Source of the DNA: JBHIET01 sp046760785
GTDB lineage: Bacteria; Chloroflexota; Anaerolineae; B4-G1
NCBI GenBank assembly: GCA_046760785.1
Contig: JBHIET010000078.1
Coordinates: 1 to 15,947 of the forward strand
DNA: 15,947 bases
Direction of reading: 5' to 3'
Shown: one piece after another, positions 1-5,927 of the stretch
Position numbering within the stretch: the stretch's first letter is position 1
Layout of the letters: each line of letters starts with the position of its first letter
The notes under the pieces: model-generated
The model's database searches: none
What the model was told of the DNA's origin: nothing
What the model saw: only the letters and a program-made list of their open reading frames with translations
Program-made: the position numbers and the translations under genes

Positions 1-55
1 CCCCGAGACGGGGGCTACGAGCCTGGAAAACGATCTACGCTGCTCAGGCTGAGCA
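1..55. repeat. Small palindromes at the left edge, including a 16-mer repeated at 4493-4508
   Basis: Two short inverted repeats lie here: CCCCG-AGA-CGGGG at 1-13 and TGCTCA-GGC-TGAGCA at 41-55. The 16 bases at 7-22 recur in opposite orientation at 4493-4508, inside the repeat-rich region around 4140-4620. This suggests a dispersed intergenic element cut by the window edge. No gene is seen between 1 and 159. Confidence 0.5.
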
Positions 56-65
56 ATTACTATCT

Positions 66-81
66 CCCTACTATTATAACA
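66..81 (-). promoter_or_regulatory. Candidate extended -10 promoter firing leftward out of the window
   Basis: On the minus strand TGT-TATAAT (81 down to 73) is a perfect -10 hexamer with the TG of an extended -10. No good -35 is present at 16-18 bp spacing (nearest is TATCCT), which is normal for extended -10 promoters. It would start transcription near 66, toward a gene or RNA beyond the left edge. It lies downstream of the selenoprotein gene stop at 160, so it would serve a separate unit. The evidence is sequence motif only. Confidence 0.4.
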
Positions 82-159
82 CGCCAGGAACCACAAGGAT
101 ACCCCCGTCCCGCCAATGCTCTTGTCAGAGCTCTCACAACTCCCGCCGGTGTAGCTATG

Positions 160-1317
160 CTATGGCAGATGCTCCAGAATAGTCCACACGCTGGGCCGGT
201 CGGTGGGGCTCCAGCCGACGCGGCTCCATGCGATGTGCCCGTCCGTATCAATGACAAACACGGCCGGTGCAGCGAGGCCATCGCCCAGCAGATTGTACAC
301 GCCGTAGGCCTCGGCCACCTGATGCGCGGGGTCGGCCAGCATTGGATAGGCCGCCCCTACAACCTGCCGTGCTCCATCCACCGATGTAACGGAGTTGACG
401 GCCAGCGCAACCACCTCCGCTCCGGCCTCCTGAAAGAGCCCATAATTCCTCTGCAACTCCACGAGTTGCGCTCGGTCGAGCCCTCAGCCACATTTCTGGA
501 AAAAGACCAGCACCACCGGCCCCTGGGCCAACTGCTTCGTAAGTGTGAGCACGCCGCCACCGGCTCGTTCGAGGGTGAAATCGGGGGCGACTTCCGGGAT
601 CGCCAGGACCGGCGTAGGAAAGGGTGTCTCAGTTGCGGGCACGGGGGCAGGTGATGGAAGCGGTGACTCGGCTGTAGGGGTGGAAAGGGGTGACCTGAAC
701 GGTGTTGAGGTTGGCGACTGAGCAGTGGGGATGGCCAGCGCTGCCACGCTCTCGAGAATCTGGATTTCGGCGCTGGCCCGCTGTTTCTCCAACCAGGTTG
801 TGGTGTCGTACCCCTGGCTCTGGAGCGTGTCCAGACCAACCTGCACGGTCAGCAGCCGCCCGACCGCCCGCTCGAATGCTGCGCGGGTAAGTCCTGACCT
901 TTCCAGCGCCGTCACCACGGCAGCGTCGTCTACACCCCAGGTCTGCTCCAGCGCGGCGATCCGTGCCTCGACCTGTTCCGCCGTCGGCCGCTGCTCCGGC
1001 GAGACAGTCTGCAATACCAACTCTTCGTTGATCAACCGCTGCAGCGTTTCGTCGGGCGTGGGGGCTGGCTGTCCTGCTAACCCGCTCATCACCTGGTCGA
1101 GCAAGACCGCTTCCATCCAAAAGGAGTACCCAATCGAGTGGTCGTTGACGCTGGCCACGACTAGGTCGCCGGATGGAGTGGGGATTGCCAAGGTGATCAT
1201 CGGGGCAGGTTCACCTGGCCTGCGTCCCAGCAACGCCAGCAACAGTCCCAGGCTAGCGATGACCGCGATGCCGATGCCAAAGATCACCCAAATGCGGGAA
1301 GAGGTTCTTTGGCTCAT
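160..1317 (-). CDS. Membrane-anchored SurA-like / peroxiredoxin-like fusion, putative selenoprotein (in-frame TGA = Sec278)
   Basis: Read through one TGA (486-484) this frame gives 385 residues; without readthrough it stops at 277. Layout: membrane anchor about residues 9-30; SurA_N-like helical region about 55-195 (LINEELVLQ, then a VEARIAALE helix); Pro/Ser/Thr linker about 197-240; AhpC/TSA-type redoxin domain about 244-385. The domain starts APDFTLE, then VVLVFFQKCG-U-GLDRAQLVELQ, and ends with APAVFVIDTDGHI. In the family the FF/FY strand is followed by C-P-x-C/T-RAQL; the TGA sits on that first, peroxidatic cysteine. Cys276, two residues before, is the only cysteine in the whole protein. 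Likely role (inferred): thiol peroxidase or oxidoreductase on the outer face of the membrane, perhaps with chaperone-like help from the SurA region. The start at 1317 has SD GAGGTGA. The alternative is a nonsense mutation, but the downstream half is intact and in the same frame. Confidence 0.82.
453..469 (-). promoter_or_regulatory. Candidate bacterial SECIS stem-loop
   Basis: On the mRNA strand GCAACUC-GUG-GAGUUGC forms a perfect 7 bp stem with a 3-nt loop whose first base is G. The loop begins 22 nt after the UGA at 486-484. Known bacterial SECIS elements are coding-region hairpins just downstream of UGA, with the loop about 16-37 nt away and a G in the first loop positions, so this fits. 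It would be recognised by SelB. The selA, selB, selC and selD genes are not seen in this window. Confidence 0.7.
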
Positions 1318-1344
1318 AGACTCACCTCTCTTTCGAATGGGTAG

Positions 1345-1373
1345 AGCCTATCACATCTTTGTCAGCTTGTCAA
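1345..1373 (-). promoter_or_regulatory. Sigma-70-type promoter of the putative selenoprotein gene
   Basis: The minus strand reads TTGACA (1373-1368), a 17 bp spacer, then TAGGCT (1350-1345). The -35 is a perfect consensus match with ideal spacing, upstream of the SD GAGGTGA near 1330-1322 and the ATG at 1317. Confidence 0.6.
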
Positions 1374-1398
1374 CCGCGATGGGTCGCCAGTCCCGGAG

Positions 1399-1427
1399 TT
1401 GCGCTATATCCACGACAGGGTTAGAAT
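1399..1427 (+). promoter_or_regulatory. Candidate promoter of the LCP gene
   Basis: TTGCGC (1399-1404), 17 bp spacer, TAGAAT (1422-1427), upstream of the AAGGAG SD at 1474-1479. It is back to back with the leftward promoter at 1345-1373, with the two -35 boxes about 25 bp apart. Confidence 0.5.
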
Positions 1428-1487
1428 GGGGACGTTCTGCAAATAGCATGGAACAGGCGGCACAACCACGCGCAAGGAGAAGTCTAT

Positions 1488-2996
1488 ATGACACGCGGCA
1501 AGTGGATAATCCCTGGCCTGGCGCTTGTGACCTTTGGGACATTCCTGGGGGCGCTGCTGATCAATGGTGACCCCGTGTCCATCTTCGTGCTGCCTACGCT
1601 GGCCCCGACCGCCTCGCTCACCACGCCGCCCCCTGCCACGCTCATCCCCACACCTTCGCCACCTCCTCCCACCGTCACGCCGACGCTTGAGCCAACGTCC
1701 ACTCCCACCGTCACCTCCTCTCCCACTCCTACCGCTACGCCCACCGCCACACCCACCGATACACCCACTTTTGTGCCTACGTTCACGCCGACTCCCCTGT
1801 CGCTCGGCCAGCCGACCTTGATAGACGTGACGCCCCCCATCTCCGACGTCACCCCCATACCATCGCCTGTGCCGTTGGCGGAGATGGCCCCCGGCGCCAT
1901 CAACATCGTCGTGTTGGGCAGCGACAAGCGCCCGGATTGGAACGTCTGGCACACCGACGTCGTCCAGATCGTCTCCATCCAACCGCTGATACCGGCCGTG
2001 ACGGTGCTCTCCATCCCCCGCGACCTCTACGTCTACGTCCCCGGCTTTTGGATGAGCCGCATCAACTGTGCCGATATGTACGGCGACCTGTACGGGTATG
2101 AAGGCGGAGGCCCGGCCTTGCTCCAACAGACACTGCTCTACAACCTGGGCATTCCGGTGGATCACTACGTGCGCACCGATTTCGACGGCCTCATCGGCAT
2201 CGTGGACGCGCTGGGCGGTGTGGACATTCCGGTGCACTGCCGGCTGGAGGATCACTGGCCCTACCCCGACGAGAACGGCGAGTACCCGATCAAAGTGATG
2301 GAGCCGGGGATACAGCACGTGGACGGGGAGACGGTGCTTTGGTACGCCCGCTCGCGCAAGACCTCCAGCGTTTTCGCCCGTGAGCGACGTCAACAGCAGG
2401 TGCTGCAAGCCCTGTGGCGCAAAGCGCGCAGCCTCGATCTTCTGTCTCAAATCCCGCAATTGTGGGATCAATTCCGGAGCATGGTCGTCACCGACGTGGA
2501 GTTCGATGACGTGGTGATGCTGGCCGGGATAGCCTTCCGGCTCGACGAGCAGAACGTGCGCTTCCGCAACATCGGCTATCAACAGGTCATCCCCTGGACG
2601 ACGCCCAGAGGGGCCTCGGTCTTTCTGCCCAACTGGGAGGAGATTGGACCGGTGGTGAGCGAGGCGCTGGGGCCGGTGCCAGAGGGGCGGCTATGGCGCA
2701 CGCTCCAGACGGTGGAGGTGTGGAACGGGACAGAGGCCGCGGATTGGGACCAACTGGCGACCGACCGGCTATTCCGTGAGGGCTTCGTTGCGGTCATCGG
2801 CCAGCCCGACCGGCGGGACTATCCCCAGACCCAGTTGATTGACTTCACGTCCACATCCAAGGGAAGCGCCGTGTCCTATTTGCAGTGGATGTTCAACGTT
2901 TCGGCGGGGAATGTGATCTCTGCGCCCGATCCCAACATGCCGGTACAATATCGCCTTATCATCGGTGCCGACTATCAGACTTGTCGTAGCCCATGA
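1488..2996 (+). CDS. LytR-CpsA-Psr (LCP) family protein with C-terminal LytR_C-like domain
   Basis: This 502-residue extracytoplasmic enzyme has an N-terminal membrane anchor about 7-26 and a Pro/Thr-rich spacer about 36-130. The LCP domain (about 137-315) begins NIVVLGSDKR, continues HTDVVQIVSI and VLSIPRDLYV, then RTDFDGLIGIVDALGGVD, and ends with the arginine-rich YARSRKTSSVFARERRQQQ. The conserved acidic and arginine residues (D146, D157, R178, D179, R298, R300) that bind the polyprenyl pyrophosphate head group and metal are present. A LytR_C-like domain lies about 400-495 (VEVWNGT). Family role: transfer of glycopolymers from an undecaprenyl lipid to the cell wall; the acceptor in a Chloroflexota envelope is uncertain. 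The ATG has AAGGAG 8 nt upstream. The M24 peptidase follows after 36 nt. The spacer makes the DNA at about 1600-1810 low-complexity. Confidence 0.88.
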   Translation: MTRGKWIIPGLALVTFGTFLGALLINGDPVSIFVLPTLAPTASLTTPPPATLIPTPSPPPPTVTPTLEPTSTPTVTSSPTPTATPTATPTDTPTFVPTFTPTPLSLGQPTLIDVTPPISDVTPIPSPVPLAEMAPGAINIVVLGSDKRPDWNVWHTDVVQIVSIQPLIPAVTVLSIPRDLYVYVPGFWMSRINCADMYGDLYGYEGGGPALLQQTLLYNLGIPVDHYVRTDFDGLIGIVDALGGVDIPVHCRLEDHWPYPDENGEYPIKVMEPGIQHVDGETVLWYARSRKTSSVFARERRQQQVLQALWRKARSLDLLSQIPQLWDQFRSMVVTDVEFDDVVMLAGIAFRLDEQNVRFRNIGYQQVIPWTTPRGASVFLPNWEEIGPVVSEALGPVPEGRLWRTLQTVEVWNGTEAADWDQLATDRLFREGFVAVIGQPDRRDYPQTQLIDFTSTSKGSAVSYLQWMFNVSAGNVISAPDPNMPVQYRLIIGADYQTCRSP

Positions 2997-3032
2997 GATT
3001 GCAGACTGCAGGATTTCTAGGAGGAAGTAAAA

Positions 3033-4130
3033 ATGTACGCAAATCGCCTCAATAGTCTGGCCGAGCAAACCAGCGCCCACGGTCTTGATGCGCTGGCGTT
3101 AGTGCCCGGCCCCAATCTGTTCTACATCACCGGTCTCTCGTTCCACCTCAGCGAGCGCCCCGTCGTCGCATTGTTTCCTGTGGACAGGCCACCCGCTATC
3201 GTCCTGCCCGCGCTTGAGGCGGTCAAGGTCGAACAGACAACCATCGCACTGGAGCCATTTCCCTACAGCGACGAAGAGGGGCACACGGGAGCCTTCCAGA
3301 GAGCATGCGTCGCGCTGGAGCTGGCCGATTCCATCATCGGCGTGGAAGCACTGCAGATGCGGCTGTTGGAGGTGCGACTCCTGGAACGCTATGCCCCCGG
3401 CTGCCGGCTGACCCCTGCCGAGGAAGCGTTGGCCGAGATGCGCATGCGCAAGGACGAGCACGAGATAGAGCAGATGCGGCGCGCCGTCGCCGTCACCGAG
3501 GCTGCGCTGCGCACCACGACGCGCCAGATGAAGGCAGGGATGACGGAGCGCGAGGTCGCCGCACTCCTGACGATTGAAATGCTGCGGGCCGGTGGGGAAG
3601 GCATGTCCTTCCCTCCTATCATCGTGGCTGGCCCCAACGCCGCCTCCCCTCACGCCACTCCCAGCGACCGTCCCATCCAGCCGGGCGAGACCATCATCGT
3701 GGACTGCGGCGCGACCGTGGGTGGCTACGCCGCTGACATCACCCGCACCTTCGCCATCGGTGCGTTGGAGCCGGAACTGGCCCGGGTCTACGAGGTGGTG
3801 CAGGCAGCCAACGAAGCCGGACGGGTGGCGGCCGGGCCGGGAGTACCCGCCGAAGAAGTGGATCAGGCTGCGCGGGCCGTGATCGAAGAGGCTGGATATG
3901 GCAAGTACTTCATCCACCGCACGGGCCACGGGCTGGGCCTGGAGACGCACGAGCCACCCTACATCGTCGCGGGGAACCAGCGTCCCCTGGAGCCGGGGAT
4001 GACTTTCACCGTCGAGCCGGGCATCTACCTGCCGGGGCGGGGCGGGGTGCGCATCGAGGATGATGTGCTCGTGACCCCCAGCGGTGCCGAAAGCCTGACC
4101 ACGTTCCCACGCGAGTTCGTCGCGCTATAG
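3033..4130 (+). CDS. M24B family metallopeptidase (Xaa-Pro aminopeptidase/dipeptidase type)
   Basis: The 365-residue cytosolic dinuclear metal peptidase has an N-terminal creatinase-like domain (about 1-130, PNLFYITGLSFH) and a pita-bread catalytic domain (about 140-362). All five metal ligands are visible: D224 (IIVDCGAT), D235 (AADITRTF), H299 (RTGHGLGLETHE), E328 (TVEPGIYLPG) and E342 (VRIEDDVLVT). The proton-shuttle histidines are in PHATP (H207) and THEPP (H306). It removes or cleaves peptide bonds next to proline; whether it acts as an aminopeptidase (PepP/YpdF-like) or a prolidase (PepQ-like) cannot be told from sequence alone. Length is normal for short YpdF/PepQ-type enzymes. Start: ATG preceded by AGGAGGAAG at 3019-3027. 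It probably shares a transcript with the LCP gene, with no obvious functional link. Confidence 0.93.
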   Translation: MYANRLNSLAEQTSAHGLDALALVPGPNLFYITGLSFHLSERPVVALFPVDRPPAIVLPALEAVKVEQTTIALEPFPYSDEEGHTGAFQRACVALELADSIIGVEALQMRLLEVRLLERYAPGCRLTPAEEALAEMRMRKDEHEIEQMRRAVAVTEAALRTTTRQMKAGMTEREVAALLTIEMLRAGGEGMSFPPIIVAGPNAASPHATPSDRPIQPGETIIVDCGATVGGYAADITRTFAIGALEPELARVYEVVQAANEAGRVAAGPGVPAEEVDQAARAVIEEAGYGKYFIHRTGHGLGLETHEPPYIVAGNQRPLEPGMTFTVEPGIYLPGRGGVRIEDDVLVTPSGAESLTTFPREFVAL

Positions 4131-4134
4131 GGAG

Positions 4135-4149
4135 AGGTGCGACGCACCT
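4135..4149 (+). terminator. Short hairpin right after the peptidase stop
   Basis: AGGTGC-GAC-GCACCT, a 6 bp perfect stem, starts 5 nt after the TAG stop. No T-tract follows, so it is a weak terminator candidate at best; it may instead be an mRNA 3'-end stabiliser. Confidence 0.35.
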
Positions 4150-4194
4150 ACAATTCCTGCTATCAGGCTGTTTCATAAGCCCAAGGTTACTACT

Positions 4195-4459
4195 CAGGCT
4201 GCGCTGGTCGAGCGGTGTCCTGAGCCTGTCGAAGGGTAGGCGCTTTAGGTCGAGTAGCGAAGCGTACCGAGACCAAGCGCCGTATCCGCCGGGTTGAGCT
4301 TGTCGCTTGTCCTGAGCCTGTCGAAGGGAAACCAGACCAAGCAGCCTATGCTGAGCCGCTCGCTTGGTTTCGATATGCTGCTCTCTCTGGTCGCAGCTAC
4401 TCAACCAGCGCTCGCTCGCCCAATATTGCATCCAGCCTGAGTAGCTTGACAATGTCAGA
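4195..4459. repeat. Repeat-rich non-coding region with dispersed and inverted repeats
   Basis: No gene is seen between 4131 and 4459. A 21-base unit (TGTCCTGAGCCTGTCG followed by AAGGG) occurs twice, at 4216-4236 and 4308-4328; this sequence type is a common intergenic repeat in GC-rich bacteria. GGTCGAGTAGCGAAGCG (from 4249) is mirrored by CGCTTGGTTTCGATATGCTG near 4361-4380 and GCTACTCAACC near 4397, giving a large imperfect inverted repeat. It is likely a remnant of non-autonomous palindromic elements, and it runs into the 3' end of the neighbouring minus-strand gene. Confidence 0.7.
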
Positions 4460-4624
4460 TTAACATAAAGCAGGCTGCACTTGCTCGCCGGTGCTCGTAG
4501 CCCCCGTCCCTTCGGGCTGAGCCTCAGGACGAAGCCTCGGGGGCGTCTCAAACGAGATTTGCCCGCAGAACACGCCCTTGGGGACAAGGGTTGAGAGCCT
4601 TTGGCCAAATGTGACATTGTCAAG
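4445..4624. repeat. Possible 180 bp element bounded by 13 bp inverted repeats
   Basis: CTTGACAATGTCA at 4445-4457 is the exact reverse complement of TGACATTGTCAAG at 4612-4624. The core TGACAnTGTCA is itself palindromic, which weakens the case. Between them lies the GC-rich repeat containing the 16-mer shared with 7-22 (opposite orientation). The layout resembles a small non-autonomous element inserted at the 3' end of the gene starting at 5056. Confidence 0.4.
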
Positions 4625-5056
4625 GTAGTCACAGCCCAAGTTTGTTCCCTGTGTGCTGATCGCCATTGCCAGCACAGAGCTGTCATCGGATTCGGGGAGC
4701 GGATTGAACGGACTCAAACTCCGAATCAAACAGGCGATGATTTCATCCAGGGTAATGAGCTCCACGGGAAACTCCGCTGGCTCTCCCTCCTCGTCCAGGA
4801 ACGGCGTCTCGCGCCCCAGCCGCCACTCGCACATCGCCTCAACTGATTCATAGACTTCCTGGGCCAGGGGGGCCAGGGAGGGTGGCGCAGGCTGGCGGCC
4901 TTTTGCCTCAGCTCGATATGTGTGGAGCAAGGCCCCAATAGCGTTCAACGTCTCCCAGTCGGTCATCTCAGGGTGCTCGCGGTACACCCGGACGATGCCG
5001 AACTCAATGTTCTGCAGGACGTCCTCGTAGCGTTCCTCGAAGGGCAGCTCGCTCAT
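4460..5056 (-). CDS. Conserved hypothetical protein with a repeat-derived C-terminus
   Basis: A soluble 198-residue protein with no recognised enzymatic motif. Residues 1-110 look like a real conserved acidic helical domain (LPFEERYEDVLQNIEF, VYREHPEMTDWETLNAI, YESVEAMCEWRLGRE, ITLDEIIACL). From about residue 111 the character changes, and the last 54 residues (about 145-198) are coded by DNA between two 13 bp inverted repeats (4445-4457 and 4612-4624) and include the dispersed repeat near 4493-4560. From memory, relatives end differently, with a short Gly-rich tail, so the tail here is probably a fusion into repeat DNA; this is inference. The ATG at 5056 has AGGAAG/CAGGA upstream. It may be read from the upstream tRNA transcript if the hairpin at 5110-5136 leaks. 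Function unknown. Confidence 0.65.
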   Translation of the reverse strand: MSELPFEERYEDVLQNIEFGIVRVYREHPEMTDWETLNAIGALLHTYRAEAKGRQPAPPSLAPLAQEVYESVEAMCEWRLGRETPFLDEEGEPAEFPVELITLDEIIACLIRSLSPFNPLPESDDSSVLAMAISTQGTNLGCDYLDNVTFGQRLSTLVPKGVFCGQISFETPPRLRPEAQPEGTGATSTGEQVQPALC

Positions 5057-5109
5057 TCCTGTTCACATCTTCCTGCTTACCCTCCATGGTGAAGAGCAAA
5101 TAGAAGCGA

Positions 5110-5136
5110 GGAGCGCAGTTTTCCTACCCGCGCTCC
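5110..5136 (-). terminator. Hairpin downstream of tRNA-Arg, probable terminator
   Basis: GGAGCGC (5110-5116) pairs with GCGCTCC (5130-5136) across a 13-nt loop. On the minus strand it lies about 35 nt past the 3' end of tRNA-Arg and is followed by the pyrimidine-rich TCGCTTCTATTTGCTC. A moderate intrinsic terminator separating the tRNAs from the gene at 5056 is likely. Confidence 0.45.
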
Positions 5137-5170
5137 CCGTTTTGTGGTATACTACATGCGCTTTCCCAGG

Positions 5171-5244
5171 CGCCCCCGGCGCGACTCGAACGCGCAGCCT
5201 GCGGATTCGAAGTCCGACGCTCTGTCCAATTGAGCTACGGGGGC
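5171..5244 (-). tRNA. tRNA-Arg (anticodon TCG, reads CGA/CGN)
   Basis: The full cloverleaf can be drawn: acceptor GCCCCCG/CGGGGGC, D arm GCTC...GAGC, anticodon loop CTTCGAA with TCG at 5210-5208, T arm GCGCG-TTCGAGT-CGCGC, discriminator G. The 27-43 pair at the base of the anticodon stem is a T-C mismatch; the rest pair well. CCA is not encoded. It follows tRNA-His by 43 nt on the same strand and is probably co-transcribed. Confidence 0.95.
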
Positions 5245-5259
5245 AATTTGTGTACGATG

Positions 5260-5283
5260 AAAGCCGGAGCAAAGTCCGGCTTT
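5260..5283. terminator. Perfect 9 bp hairpin between the two tRNAs
   Basis: AAAGCCGGA (5260-5268) and TCCGGCTTT (5275-5283) are exact reverse complements around a 6-nt loop. It has the A-stem-T shape of a bidirectional intrinsic terminator but only three T residues on each side. On the tRNA strand it sits between tRNA-His and tRNA-Arg, so it could be a partial terminator or a processing hairpin. No separate promoter for tRNA-Arg is visible in the 43 nt gap. Confidence 0.5.
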
Positions 5284-5287
5284 CTGG

Positions 5288-5361
5288 GGTGAGTGATGGG
5301 ATTCGAACCCACAATCTCCTGGGCCACAACCAGGTGCCTTAACCATTAGGCTACACCCACC
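5288..5361 (-). tRNA. tRNA-His (anticodon GTG)
   Basis: Cloverleaf: acceptor GTGGGTG/CACTCAC (one G-T wobble), D arm GCCT...AGGC, anticodon stem CCTGG/CCAGG with loop TTGTGGC (anticodon GTG), T arm GTGGG-TTCGAAT-CCCAT. The histidine-specific extra G(-1) at 5361 faces C73 (5288), the identity element of tRNA-His. CCA is not encoded. Confidence 0.96.
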
Positions 5362-5371
5362 AGGCATCGTC

Positions 5372-5400
5372 ATTTTACCACAAAGCATCCGAAGGAGCAA
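5372..5400 (-). promoter_or_regulatory. Promoter of the tRNA-His/tRNA-Arg unit
   Basis: The minus strand reads TTGCTC (5400-5395), 17 bp spacer, TAAAAT (5377-5372), about 11 bp before the tRNA-His 5' end. The -35 lies on the same bases as the SD (AAGGAG, 5392-5397) of the divergent gene at 5404. Confidence 0.6.
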
Positions 5401-5403
5401 ACG

Positions 5404-5910
5404 ATGGTACTGCAAGGCCCTCCCGTTGAACGCCAGGCCGTTTCCGTCATCACCCCTCATTTTCAAATCGCCGGCCATCTGGAAACGATAGGGGTGCCGT
5501 TCAGTTTCATCAACGACGCCGGGCGTGATAGCCTTTCGCTCTACGATGCCTACCTGACACCACTGACGCCCGGCGGCCCGTTGAAGGGCTTTCTCCGGCC
5601 CCACATCGTCATCCGCAGGTCTGAAATCGTGCTTCTCCACTTCGCCTCAGCCGAAACCCGCGCTTCGGTCCGCACGCGCAGGCGGAAGGAACTGCTGGTC
5701 GCCTACACGCCGGTGGCCGTGTGCCGGGGATACTTCCACATGGCCGACGAGGCCAGTCTGAACGACTTCCTCGACGACGTCACAACCGTCCTGTTGCCCA
5801 TCACTGAGACAAAGGTCTTCCCACTCGTCGAACTCCCCGCCCCCTTCCCCACCGAGGCCGACCTCCTGCTGGTGGGGCTCTCCCACTTGCAGTTCTATCA
5901 CCCTGCGTAG
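5404..5910 (+). CDS. Uncharacterised protein, possibly an internal duplication
   Basis: A 168-residue soluble protein, no signal peptide or membrane segment, with no catalytic motif that I recognise. Two halves resemble each other weakly: residues about 20-75 (IAGHLETIGVPFSFINDAG... LYDAYLTPL... IVIRRSEIVLLHF) and about 105-166 (CRGYFHMADEASLNDFLDD... ITETKVFPL... LLLVGLSHLQFYH). Each goes through a beta-rich stretch, an N-D-containing turn and a terminal hydrophobic strand. This hints at a duplicated small beta fold (DUF6812-like is one possibility, low confidence). ATG at 5404 with AAGGAG 6 nt upstream. No promoter is visible between it and the divergent tRNAs; its SD overlaps the tRNA promoter -35. 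The stop is 17 nt from the convergent methyltransferase stop. Confidence 0.75.
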   Translation: MVLQGPPVERQAVSVITPHFQIAGHLETIGVPFSFINDAGRDSLSLYDAYLTPLTPGGPLKGFLRPHIVIRRSEIVLLHFASAETRASVRTRRRKELLVAYTPVAVCRGYFHMADEASLNDFLDDVTTVLLPITETKVFPLVELPAPFPTEADLLLVGLSHLQFYHPA

Positions 5911-5927
5911 CCCTACCGCGCACCCCG

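Noticed and set aside
160..462. Separate 100-residue thioredoxin-like gene starting at GTG 462
   Set aside because: It lacks the first part of the redoxin fold, has no SD, its GTG is the loop of the SECIS-like hairpin, and it is in the same frame as the upstream ORF across a single TGA; readthrough is the simpler reading.
484..486. TGA as reassigned sense codon (alternative genetic code)
   Set aside because: At least six clear genes in the window end with TGA, and no other gene here needs TGA readthrough.
1404..2582. Long minus-strand open frame opposite the LCP gene
   Set aside because: It is antisense to a well-supported LCP gene; its Gly/Arg/His-rich low-complexity product comes from the Pro/Thr-coding spacer.
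4006..4686. Minus-strand open frame through the peptidase end and repeat region
   Set aside because: It is antisense to the M24 peptidase C-terminus and made of repeat DNA; no domain is visible.
5148..5153. TATACT as a plus-strand promoter -10
   Set aside because: No -35 at proper spacing and no plus-strand gene directly downstream; it would read antisense into the tRNAs.
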